DNA of 64,000 nucleotides from UMGS1519 sp050951095 (GTDB taxonomy: Bacteria; Actinomycetota; Coriobacteriia; Coriobacteriales; Eggerthellaceae): NCBI GenBank assembly GCA_050951095.1, contig JBMNIQ010000003.1, forward strand, positions 62,001-126,000, in the 5' to 3' direction. Every line of letters begins with the position of its first letter. Positions within the stretch are counted from its first letter, which is position 1. Of the stretch, positions 16,364 to 25,700 are shown piece by piece. Position numbers and translations under genes: made by a program. Under the pieces are notes generated by a model. That model ran no database searches, was not told the origin of the DNA, and was given only the letters and a program-made list of their open reading frames with translations.

Positions 16364-16969
16364 CTATTGCAGCGCGTCCTTCAGGCGCTGCACGGTTTTC
16401 CCGAACATGGCATCGTTCAAGTCGCTCTTGAAGCCGCTTTCATCCGACAGCTTCCATCCGCCATCCGATTTCTGCAGCTGCACGGTGATGCTCGTGCTGC
16501 TGGTGCTGCTCCCCGCCTTGTTCAGGGCATCCGTCAGGTAACCGTCCACGGTTTCCCGGAGCCTCTTCGTCTCCTTGGCCTTCTGGAGCTTCTTCAGCTC
16601 CTTCGCGTTGTCCGTCATCGCCTTCGCAAACGTGTCTATGGACGTCGAGAAATCCTGTGCCGTCACGGAAACGGTGGCCGTTGCCGAGTTGTCCGTCACC
16701 TGGATGGAATCGATGTTGTAGCTGTACCCCTTCAGCAGCGCTCCCACGTAGTCGCCCAGCTTCACGTGGTACGCATCCAGCACCGTTTCCTGGTTCAGCG
16801 TATCCGTGATTTGCTGCAGGTCGTCGTCGTTGATGGTCAGGTTCTCGTCCAGAACCGCGCGGACTTCCTGGTCGTCGTTCGCACCGCACCCGGTCAGCGC
16901 CAGGGCGAACAGCGCTGCAAGGGCAAGGGCAAGGACGACGGGGAACAGGCGGGTTCTGGCGTGGGTCAT
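16364..16969 (-). CDS. lipoprotein of unknown function
   Basis: 201 residues with a lipoprotein signal: MTHARTR, a hydrophobic core, and lipobox LTGC, so it should be modified by the Lgt encoded at 57.8 kb and anchored outside. The mature part is helical and charged (KELKKLQKAKETKRLRE) with a small beta region, resembling secreted DUF4878/DUF5105-like proteins. The start at 16969 was chosen because AAGGAGACCC precedes it and the signal peptide begins there; the longer frame to 17116 has no such signal. Function unknown. Confidence 0.75.
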   Translation of the reverse strand: MTHARTRLFPVVLALALAALFALALTGCGANDDQEVRAVLDENLTINDDDLQQITDTLNQETVLDAYHVKLGDYVGALLKGYSYNIDSIQVTDNSATATVSVTAQDFSTSIDTFAKAMTDNAKELKKLQKAKETKRLRETVDGYLTDALNKAGSSTSSTSITVQLQKSDGGWKLSDESGFKSDLNDAMFGKTVQRLKDALQ

Positions 16970-17240
16970 AGGGTCTCCTTCATGCGGTGCGGTTTCAACG
17001 GTGTTCGAAGGGGTGGGGCAGCGCATGAACGGCTGCCGTATTTCCATAGTATCAAGTTTCAGATGCCGGGCTGCATTCCTCCGCATTCTTAACGGGATGT
17101 TCTCGCCATAACGCAATAACGTAAATTATCCTGAAAAAGATATGGCAGTGTTGCGCAGGTTCGCTGCAGTTATCTGGTAATCGTGTACGGATGGCGGTTT
17201 CTTCTTGCACAGGCGCGTTTCTGTAAGAGACAATCGCGCC

Positions 17241-18860
17241 ATGAGTGCACAGTACCCACAAGATCGCGGCAGCAACCGCCCCAGCGGCCGTCGCAGCAAC
17301 CGCGCCTATTCGGCTGAATCCCGAAGGCCCGTCTCGCGCAGGGCGCGCGACCGCCAGAATGCGCGCGGAGCGAACAGCTGCCGCGTCGCGCAGGAGGCAT
17401 CGGCCTATTCGCTGGATCCCAATGCGGACAATTCCGAATACCAGAAGTATTCGCGCAGCGCTGCGGCATCGCAGCATTCTGCCCGCAGCAAGGCACGCGA
17501 ATTCGAATCCAGCGGCCATTACGTGGGCCAGGCGCGCAAGCGCCGCAAGCGCCGCCGCATCCTGACCATCGTCCTGTCCTCGCTGGCCGTCATCCTGGTG
17601 GCGGGCGTGGCCGTTGCCGGCGGATGGCTGGCGAAGATCAACAGCAACTTGAATTCCGGCATCGACAGCAACTTGGCATCGATGCTTTCCGGCAGCAGCG
17701 CTGCATCCCAGCCGTCGTATTTTCTCATCCTGGGCACGGACGAATCCGAAGCGCGCGACAAAGACTCCAGTTTCGGCGGCACGTTCCGCGCCGATACCAT
17801 CATCCTGGCGCGCGTCGACCCCACCTCGAAGAAGGTCGCGCTGGTGTCCATTCCGCGCGATACACGCGTTGACCTGGGCGGCGATTACGGCGTGCAGAAG
17901 ATCAACGCGGCATCCACGCTGGGCGGTGCATCGCTTGCCGTGCAAGCGGTCGAAAACCTGACCGGTGTGGACATCGACCACTATGTGGAAGTGAACTTCG
18001 ACGGCTTCGAGGGCATCGTCGACTCGCTCGGCGGCATCGAGGTGAACGTGCCCATCGACATCAACGACAGCAAGGCGGGCGGCTCTCTGAAGAAGGGCAA
18101 GCAGACGCTGAACGGCAAGCAGGCGCTCATCCTGTGCCGCTCGCGCCACTCGTATGACAGCGTGGGCGCCGGCGACATATACCGTTCCGCGAACCAGCGC
18201 CTGGTGCTGACGGCCATTGCGGAGAAGATGATGAGCAGCGATGCCGCCACCATCGCGAATACCGTGACCACGATCTCGGAGTACGTGACCACAGACCTCA
18301 GCGGCACGGATATCCTGGCGCTGGCCCAGGCATTCCAGGGCTTCGACACGGATTCGAACATGTACACGGCGCAGTTCCCCACCACTTCGCAATACCTGGA
18401 CAACGTCTGGTACGAGGTGGCGGACACGGATACGTGGTCTGCCATGAAGACGCGTATGGATGCCGGCGAATCCCCGGCTGAATCGAGCCAGGTGGACTCC
18501 ACCACGGGAACCGTCATGGCCACGACCGGCAATTCAAGCTCCAGCTCCAGTTCGAGTTCCAGCTCCAGCTCCTCCGGACCGTATTCCGGCAAGGTGTCCG
18601 TCCTGAACGGCACCACCACGTCCGGGCTGGCCTCGAAGGCGGCCAGCACCATCTCGAATCTGGGATTCACCACCAGCACCGGCAACGCCAGCACGCAGGA
18701 CTACACCTCCACGATCGTCGTGTACAACGACGACTCGCATCAGAAGGGCGCGAACGCCATCGTGAGCGCGCTCGGCTGCGGCTCGGCCGTGAAGAACAAC
18801 GGCAGCTATACCGTGAGCGGCAAGTTCCTGGTGGTGCTGGGCTCGGACTACAGCGGCTAA
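17241..18860 (+). CDS. LCP (LytR-CpsA-Psr) family wall-polymer ligase
   Basis: Transfers lipid-linked anionic polymers or glycans to peptidoglycan outside the membrane. 539 residues: basic, Arg-rich cytoplasmic part (1 to about 110), one membrane segment (IVLSSLAVILVAGVAVAGG), then the LCP domain with FLILGTDE, the arginine and aspartate motifs FRADTIILARVD and SIPRDTRVDL, and RSRHSYDS with YRSANQRLV. A run of 14 serines (18534-18575) links to a C-terminal LytR_C-type domain beginning KVSVLNGTTTSGLA. The start has a modest AAGAGA site; an alternative start 36 bases upstream is possible. Confidence 0.92.
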   Translation: MSAQYPQDRGSNRPSGRRSNRAYSAESRRPVSRRARDRQNARGANSCRVAQEASAYSLDPNADNSEYQKYSRSAAASQHSARSKAREFESSGHYVGQARKRRKRRRILTIVLSSLAVILVAGVAVAGGWLAKINSNLNSGIDSNLASMLSGSSAASQPSYFLILGTDESEARDKDSSFGGTFRADTIILARVDPTSKKVALVSIPRDTRVDLGGDYGVQKINAASTLGGASLAVQAVENLTGVDIDHYVEVNFDGFEGIVDSLGGIEVNVPIDINDSKAGGSLKKGKQTLNGKQALILCRSRHSYDSVGAGDIYRSANQRLVLTAIAEKMMSSDAATIANTVTTISEYVTTDLSGTDILALAQAFQGFDTDSNMYTAQFPTTSQYLDNVWYEVADTDTWSAMKTRMDAGESPAESSQVDSTTGTVMATTGNSSSSSSSSSSSSSSGPYSGKVSVLNGTTTSGLASKAASTISNLGFTTSTGNASTQDYTSTIVVYNDDSHQKGANAIVSALGCGSAVKNNGSYTVSGKFLVVLGSDYSG

Positions 18861-18881
18861 CCGTCTGCGCCGCGCAGACGG
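18861..18881 (+). terminator. hairpin directly after the LCP stop
   Basis: CCGTCTGCG (18861-18869) pairs with CGCAGACGG (18873-18881) starting right after the stop codon. No U-tract follows, so it may be a weak or bidirectional terminator. Confidence 0.55.
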
Positions 18882-18959
18882 CCGCTGCGGCCTGCGGGCG
18901 ATGACAGTAAGCGCCGGCGGGCGCACCGTGCGCTGCGCATGAGCGCGCGTGAGCGCAAC

Positions 18960-19412
18960 CTATTTATGGTACGGTTCGCCGCGCGATATCTTATGCGCGC
19001 GGTAGATCTGCTCCAGCAGCACCACGCGCGCCAGGTTGTGGGGGAGCGTGATGGGTCCGAAGCTCAGGCGCTCGTCCGCGCGCTCCTTCACGGCGGGCGT
19101 CACGCCGTCGCTTCCGCCGATGACGAACGCCACGTTCGATGTGCCATGCAGCGCCAGGTCGTCCAATTTGCGCGACAGTTCCGGACTGGATGTTTCCGTG
19201 CCCTTGATGTCCAGCAGGATGACGTGCGTGTCGGCCGGCAGCTTGTCAAGCGCCGCGCATATGCCCGCTTCCTCGCGCGCGGGATTGCTGTCGGGCACTT
19301 CGCGAACGGTCGTATCCGTATAGCCGCCCAGCCGCTTCAGGTATTCGGCGCAAGCGTCCTTCCAAAAGCGCTCCTTCAGCTTTCCGACGGCGATGACGGT
19401 GGTTTTCTGCAT
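18960..19412 (-). CDS. rlmH: 23S rRNA (pseudouridine-1915-N3)-methyltransferase
   Basis: 150-residue SPOUT methyltransferase that modifies pseudouridine 1915 in helix 69 of 23S rRNA. Hallmarks are the N-terminal TVIAVGKLKERFWKDAC, the knot-forming FVIGGSDGVTP and the C-terminal LLEQIYRAHKISRGEPYHK, which is nearly invariant in the family and carries the Tyr-His end. Size is normal. Stands alone, convergent with the LCP gene and divergent from lysA. Confidence 0.97.
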   Translation of the reverse strand: MQKTTVIAVGKLKERFWKDACAEYLKRLGGYTDTTVREVPDSNPAREEAGICAALDKLPADTHVILLDIKGTETSSPELSRKLDDLALHGTSNVAFVIGGSDGVTPAVKERADERLSFGPITLPHNLARVVLLEQIYRAHKISRGEPYHK

Positions 19413-19627
19413 GGTTCTCGCTTCCGATTGCGGCGGCCGATAATCCCATTGTCACACGTCCGCCATGTTTCCGACACGTGAAATGGTCTGTGGTTTTGCG
19501 CGAAAATGGCGCTGCGCCTGCGAAGCCCTGTTGGGCGTAGCTATAATATGGCGGAAACTTTTGCCGGGCGGCTGCCGAATAATCTCGGGCAGCGCAATGC
19601 CCGATTACCACGAATGGAGGAACCCGC

Positions 19628-20986
19628 ATGTCTATGCCCGCACCGAAGGCCGACGCAAAGGCGGATGGCCGCACTACCATGGAGCTGGGTCCGGTTCTGC
19701 CGATGACCGCGGAAGTGAAGGACGACCACCTGTTCATCGGCGGCGTCGACATGGTGAAGCTGGCGAAGGAGCAGGGCACGGCCCTGTACGTGTTCGACCA
19801 GGCCGACCTGGAACATCGCATGGAGTCTTACCTGAAGGCCATGCGCGCGCAGCACCAGAATTCCGATGTGCTGTACGCCAGCAAGGCGTTCCTGAACAAG
19901 GCCGTGCTGAAGATCGTGGCCGAGAAGGGCCTGTGCCTGGACGTCTCCGGCGGCGGCGAGCTGGCTATCGCGCGCGCCGCGGGCTTCCCCATGGAGCGCG
20001 TGTTCGTGCACGGCAACAACAAGACGGAGCAGGAGCTGTGCGAGGCGCTGGACGCCGGCGTCGGCCGCATCGTGCTTGACTCCCGCATCGAGCTCGACCG
20101 CGTGAACCGCTTGGCGGGCGAACGCGGCATGGTGCAGGACGTGTACATGCGCATCACGCCCGGCGTCGAGGCGGACACGCATGAGTACATCCGCACGGGC
20201 TGCGAGGATTCGAAGTTCGGCTTCACCATGCTGGGCGACTTCGCGTTCAAATGCGTGAAGGACGTGCTGGATGCCCCGAACGTGCACCTGGCCGGCCTGC
20301 ATATGCACATCGGCTCGCAGATCTTCGCCCTGCATTCGTTCGACGAGGCCATCGCCGTCATGGTGGACATGATGAAGCGCATCAAGGAAACGTACGGCTA
20401 CGAGATCGACGAGCTGGACGTGGGCGGCGGCCTGGGCATTGCCTACATGGCCGACGACAAGCCGTCCTCCGTGGAGGACTTCGCGAACGTGGTCGTGCCG
20501 GCCGTCATCAACCGCTGCCGCGAAGCGGGGCTGAAGGAGCCGCGCATCCTGTGCGAGCCCGGCCGCAGCCTGGTGGCGAACCCCGGCGTCACGCTGTACA
20601 CCGTGGGCATCCTGAAGACGCTGCCGAACATCCGCAAGTACGTGGCCATCGACGGCGGCATGTCCGACAACATCCGCACGGCGCTGTATCACGCGGACTA
20701 CGAGGCCACCATTGCGAACAAGGCCGCCGAACCCCGCACGGAGATCGTGACGCTGTGCGGCAAGCATTGCGAAAGCGGCGATGCCGTGGTGCTGGACGGC
20801 TCGCTGCAGCATCCCGAGATCGGCGACATCGTCTGCGTGTTCGCCACCGGCGCGTACTGCGCTACCATGGCAAGCAACTACAACGGCCAGCCGCGCCCGG
20901 CCGTGGTGTTCGTGAAGGACGGCAAGGCGAAGGTCGTGCAGCGCCGCGAGACGTATACCGACCTGATGGCGCGCGATCTGGTTTAA
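19628..20986 (+). CDS. lysA: diaminopimelate decarboxylase
   Basis: PLP enzyme that decarboxylates meso-DAP to L-lysine, the last step of lysine synthesis; 452 residues. PLP-lysine region VLYASKAFLNKA, the glycine phosphate loop DVGGGLGIAY, the EPGRSLVANPG motif and GAYCATMASNYN are all intact. The ATG has a GGAGG site (19616-19620). A -10 TATAAT lies at 19542-19547; the leader after it holds GCTGCC (19572) pairing with GGCAGC (19588), a short hairpin of unknown effect that is too small for a lysine riboswitch. hom follows 79 bases later and is probably co-regulated. Confidence 0.96.
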   Translation: MSMPAPKADAKADGRTTMELGPVLPMTAEVKDDHLFIGGVDMVKLAKEQGTALYVFDQADLEHRMESYLKAMRAQHQNSDVLYASKAFLNKAVLKIVAEKGLCLDVSGGGELAIARAAGFPMERVFVHGNNKTEQELCEALDAGVGRIVLDSRIELDRVNRLAGERGMVQDVYMRITPGVEADTHEYIRTGCEDSKFGFTMLGDFAFKCVKDVLDAPNVHLAGLHMHIGSQIFALHSFDEAIAVMVDMMKRIKETYGYEIDELDVGGGLGIAYMADDKPSSVEDFANVVVPAVINRCREAGLKEPRILCEPGRSLVANPGVTLYTVGILKTLPNIRKYVAIDGGMSDNIRTALYHADYEATIANKAAEPRTEIVTLCGKHCESGDAVVLDGSLQHPEIGDIVCVFATGAYCATMASNYNGQPRPAVVFVKDGKAKVVQRRETYTDLMARDLV

Positions 20987-21065
20987 CAAACGCGCAACAC
21001 GGCGGCTGCCGTATACTGAAGAGAACTGCATTCCGCCTTCGGGCGCATCATCGGAAGGACAGCAC

Positions 21066-22358
21066 ATGAGCGTGAAGATCGGATTGGTCGGCACCGGCAC
21101 GGTCGGCGGCGGCTGCATCGATATCATCCAGAAGCACAAGGACGATTTCAAGCATCGCTACGGCATCGACATCGAGCTGGCGCGCGTGTGCTCGCTTGAC
21201 AAGAGCCAGGCGGATGCCCATGGCGTGGGCGACTTGTTCACGGACAACTTCCACGACATCATCGACGACCCGGACATCGACATCGTCATCGAGCTCATCG
21301 GCGGCACCACGTTCGCGAAGACCGTCGTCATGGACGCGCTGAACGCCGGCAAGAACGTCGTCACGGCGAACAAGGCGCTCATGGCCACGTACGGCGCGGA
21401 GGTATTCGCCGCGGCCGAGGCGAACGACAAGCAGCTGGAGTTCGAAGCCAGCGTGGGCGGCGGCATTCCCATCATCGGGCCGCTGAAGTACTCGCTGATC
21501 GCGAACGAGATCGACAGCGTCATGGGTATCGTGAACGGCACCACGAACTACATGCTCACGCGCATGGAGGAAGAGGGGCTGGATTACGACGAGGCCCTGG
21601 CGCATGCCCAGGCGAACGGGTATGCCGAAGCCGATCCTACGGCTGATGTGGACGGCTTCGACGCTGCGGCCAAGATCGCCATCCTCGCGTCGCTGGCATT
21701 CAATTCCCGCGTGACCATCGACCAGGTGTACACGGAGGGTATTCGCGGCCTGAGCCCCATCGACATGGCCACGGCCAAGGAGATGGGCTACTGCGTGAAG
21801 CTGCTGGCCATTGCCAACCGCACGGACAAGGGCGTGGAGGTGCGCGTGCATCCTACCATGCTGCCGCTGACGCATCAGATGGCCACGGTGAACGGCGTCG
21901 ACAACGCCATCTACCTCACGGGAGATTCCGTGGGCAAGGCCATGTTCTTCGGTCCGGGCGCCGGTGCGGGCGCGGCGGCAAGCGCCGTCATGGGCGACGT
22001 GCTGGATGTGGCGCGCAACATCCAGATGGGCATCGGCACCATCGCGGGCGATGCCTGCGTGGACCAGCTGCCCATCGTTTCCATGGACGAGGTGGAGACG
22101 AAGTACTACCTGCGCCTGCGCGTGCACGACCGTCCCGGCGTGCTGGCGGCAACGTCCGGCGCCTTTGCGAAGCACGGCGTGTCCATCCGCTCCATGCGTC
22201 AGAAGGGACAGCCGCGCGGCGGCATCGTCGATATCGTGTACGTGACGCATACGGCCGCCGAAGCCGACATGCGCGACGCGCTGCGCGATATCGTTCGCCT
22301 GGATAACGTGCTGGCGGATGATACGCGCGCAGTGGTTATCCGCGTCGAAGAGCAATAG
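21066..22358 (+). CDS. hom: homoserine dehydrogenase with ACT domain
   Basis: Reduces aspartate semialdehyde to homoserine with NAD(P)H, the branch point to threonine and methionine. 430 residues: Rossmann start IGLVGTGTVGGGCIDI, catalytic region ending GIVNGTTNYMLT with the ADPTADVDGFDAAAK signature, and a C-terminal ACT domain (about residue 350 on, LRVHDRPGVLAATSG), which usually confers threonine feedback. Ribosome site GGAAGGACA. A TATACT at 21012 may be a -10. The product homoserine, once acetylated, feeds the two sulfhydrylases at 31.9 and 39.8 kb. Confidence 0.96.
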   Translation: MSVKIGLVGTGTVGGGCIDIIQKHKDDFKHRYGIDIELARVCSLDKSQADAHGVGDLFTDNFHDIIDDPDIDIVIELIGGTTFAKTVVMDALNAGKNVVTANKALMATYGAEVFAAAEANDKQLEFEASVGGGIPIIGPLKYSLIANEIDSVMGIVNGTTNYMLTRMEEEGLDYDEALAHAQANGYAEADPTADVDGFDAAAKIAILASLAFNSRVTIDQVYTEGIRGLSPIDMATAKEMGYCVKLLAIANRTDKGVEVRVHPTMLPLTHQMATVNGVDNAIYLTGDSVGKAMFFGPGAGAGAAASAVMGDVLDVARNIQMGIGTIAGDACVDQLPIVSMDEVETKYYLRLRVHDRPGVLAATSGAFAKHGVSIRSMRQKGQPRGGIVDIVYVTHTAAEADMRDALRDIVRLDNVLADDTRAVVIRVEEQ

Positions 22359-22422
22359 CTACTAACTAACGTATTTTGTAAACTCTCTTCATATAACTTA
22401 TACAATTCGTTATGAATGTAAA

Positions 22423-22452
22423 AAGGGCCGGCGTCATGCCGGCCCTTGCTTT
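22423..22452 (+). terminator. intrinsic terminator after hom
   Basis: AAGGGCCGGC (22423-22432) pairs with GCCGGCCCTT (22438-22447), loop GTCAT, followed by GCTTTT. Typical rho-independent terminator. Confidence 0.9.
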
Positions 22453-22705
22453 TATCGGGGCGATTTCGTAAAACACGTGTTTGACCAGGAGATTCAAAAT
22501 CTAAATCTCCCCTCGGGGAGGGGTAATTATCTCATTAATTAAAATTGTCAATCGATAAGGAGAAAAGCTAACGAATCGTTTATTATCCAAATAGAGTGAA
22601 ATAACTATGGGAATGCTGCGGGGATAGTTGCGATGTTGGGGCATTGACAATCCTACCGTTTCCAAGCCGACAGTGAAGAGCCGACAAAGGGAAGGTGTGG
22701 CAGAG
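22453..22705 (+). promoter_or_regulatory. AT-rich leader of the giant adhesin with competing hairpins
   Basis: This 253-bp stretch is far more AT-rich than its surroundings and has no gene. GGAGATT (22488-22494) can pair with AATCTCC (22504-22510), while CTCCC (22507-22511) can pair with GGGAG (22516-22520); the two stems share bases and exclude each other. ATTGTCAAT (22544-22552) and ATTGACAAT (22643-22651) form a perfect 9-bp inverted pair spanning about 100 bases. No confident -35/-10 pair could be placed, though several AT-rich -10-like blocks occur near 22580. Confidence 0.45.
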
Positions 22706-25700
22706 ATGAGCGCGCAAATGGGAGCTCGTACGGATGTAATTCTGCGATGGGGGGGGGTGCGCTGGTTCCTTGCAGCCCTGGTAGCGGTTTTCGCAACGCT
22801 GTGCTTTACGGCACTGCCGTCTTATGCTGCCGATAGCCAGACGGAGCCGGCCCATTCGAAGACGCTGAAGGACAACGGCGACGGGACGTCCACGCTCAGT
22901 CTGAGCGTTACGGGCAATTCCACGCTGTCCACCACGTCCAGCAAAGCCGACGTCATCATCATCCTGGACCGCTCCGGGTCCATGTCCTACCGTACTGGCG
23001 GCAGCACGCGGCTGGCGGTTGCGAAATCGGCCGTCAACAGCTTGGCGGAAACGCTGCTGGCGAACAACACGACGTCCGATCCCGATAAGATTCGCCTGAG
23101 CCTGGTGACGTTCTCGAATTACGCCGCAACGGACGTTTCCAGCACGGCGAGCCTTTCCACGTTCCAGAACGCTGTTGGGAACGTGAGGGCAAATGGCGGC
23201 ACGAACTGGGAAGATGCCCTGAGTGCCGCGAACAGCATCCAGGCGCGCGACGGGGCGAAGAAATACGTGATCTTCGTATCCGACGGCGATCCGACGTACC
23301 GCAATACGCAGGGCACGCAGTGGTTCTGGCAGGATCCCTCTGACTACCAGGGCCATTATTCCGGCGGTCATATGTTCTACGGCACCGGCAACAGCGATCC
23401 GTACAGCAACAATTACAACTATGCGCTGCAGGCCGCCCAGACCATCACGGGCGGCGGAGCCGAGCTGTATTCCGTGGCGGCGTTCGGCAACGTAACGGAC
23501 ATGCAGTCCTTCAGCGAATCTGCCACCGGCCGCACAGACCGTTATTTCGCTGCCAGCGATCAGGAGGCGTTGAACAACGCGTTCTCCACCATCGTCCAGT
23601 CCATCACGAACAGCTTCGGCTATAAAAATGTGAAAATCACGGACGGCTTGACGAGCGCCACTTCCTCGACCGTTCTCCAAAGCGGGTCGAGCGCGTCTGA
23701 TTTCACGTACACCATCACGGATTCGGACGGCAACGCAACGGCTGTCGTCTTGGATTCGGACGGGAATATCAAGACCATCAACGGCAAGACGAGCAACGTC
23801 ACGTTGACGGACGATACCGGCGCGTCGTATACGCTGGCCGTAGGGAATCCGTTCCCGGCGGCTTCTGTTTCCGGCAGCACGGTCACGTGGGATATCTCTG
23901 CGCTCGGCCAGCTGCTGGACGGTTTCACGTACAAGGTCAGCTTCAAGGTGTGGCCCAGCCAGGAGGCCTACGATACCGTTGCGGCATTGCTGAACGGCAC
24001 GCTGTCGTGGGACGACGTGGACCAGACGCAGTACACGCGCACGGAGAACAGCGACGGATCGTACAGCTACGGTTTGAAGACGAATACGGAAGCGAAGGTC
24101 GACTACACGGCCGTGAAGACCGTCGATGACGGCCAGGGCGGTATTTCGACGGAAGAGACGGCCGGTTCGGCCGATTACGACCAGCCCGACCCGATAAAGC
24201 TTATCTCCGATTCCATGAGCGTCTCGAAGAAATGGGTGGGCGACGCAACGCTTGCGGATAATGCGTTCGTAACGCTTGAGCTCTACATCGACGGACAGCC
24301 CAGCGGCAAGACCGTGACGTTGAACGCGGACAACAACTGGAAGGCCAGCGTCCATATCGCACCCGGCCTGGAGGCCGACGGCCAAACGCTCAATGCAGGC
24401 CATGATTACACGCTGAACGAGCAGGCCACCACAGACAGCCGCTTCGAGTACAGCTCCGAGACGGCGCATCCTATGATCGTGAACGGCACGCTTGCCGTGT
24501 CCGATGACGATGGCGACTCGACGCTGACGGCGACGAATACGCTGAAGAGCTCTCTGGATATCACGAAAACCGTCAAGGATATGAGCGCTGACAGCAGCGC
24601 CGATGCCGGCACGCTGTTCACGTACACTATTACGGTCAACGATGCCGCAGGCGGAGACGTGTGGTTCTCCATCGGCAAGGGCGGCAAGACGCAGGTCTTC
24701 AGCGCCGACGAAGCTGCTACGCGGGTAAGCGGTGCCGAGGCGGAGCAGGATTCCGACGGCAATTATACCGGGTACTTCCATTCTGCCAGCGGAACGCAGG
24801 TAACGGTGAAGGTGAAGGATGGCGAGAACATCTACTTCCCCACGCTGACGACCGGCAGCACGTACACCGTGACCGAGGAAACGCCGGCAGTCGGGTATGA
24901 GAACACGAGCATTGCCAACAACGGCGGCAATGCCACGAACACCGTTCCCACCGCAACGGGTACGGTCGATAAGAACAATTCGGCCTATACGGTGGCCTAT
25001 ACGAACACGTTCAACTCCGTATCGCTTACCGGCGGCAATTCGCTGAAGGTGACGAAGAGCGTCACCGGCCACAACGCCACGGAGCAGTTCGCATTCACGT
25101 TGACGCCGGATAGCGCAACGCAGGCTGCCATCGACGACGGCTCCATCAAAGCGGCCGATGGTGCAGACCAGGCGAGCACCACCACGAAGGGCTACATTAC
25201 GAAGGACGGCTCCGAGACCGTGTCCTTCGGAAAATACACGTTCTACAAGGAAGGCACGTACCACTTCACGGCGGACGAAACCACCGAGACCTCTGCCGCC
25301 GGTTGGACGTACGACAGCTCTACGCATGACATCACCGTGACCGTGACGAAGAACTCCGACGGAACGCTGACGGCATCCACGGGAGGGAACAACCCCACGT
25401 TCACGAACTCCTACACGGCGGCTCCCGTCTCCGCGAAGATCCCGGTGACGAAGAACCTCGAGGTGTCCGACGGCCTGACGCCGCCCGACATCGCGGGCAA
25501 GTACACGTTCACGCTCAAGGCCGTGACGGACGGTGCCCCGATGCCCGAGGCCACGTCCCTGGCGAACCCCGATAAGGATGGCGGCACAGTCGAGTTCGGC
25601 GACATCCAGTACACGGAGCCCGGCACGTACGAGTACACCGTGACGGAGTCCGGCTCCGTGGACGGCGTGACGAACGACTCCGTGCCCGAGCGCACCGTCC

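Noticed and set aside
19542..19627. lysine riboswitch in the lysA leader
   Set aside because: The leader is only about 75 bases with one short hairpin; the known riboswitch needs roughly 170 bases.
19541..21151. 536-codon minus-strand frame opposite lysA
   Set aside because: lysA on the plus strand is unambiguous; this frame is a His/Val/Arg-rich shadow.
22583..25327. 914-codon open frame on the minus strand opposite the adhesin
   Set aside because: It mirrors the codon bias of the plus-strand gene; composition is Arg/Val/His-rich, no ribosome site, no domain. A shadow of the real adhesin frame.
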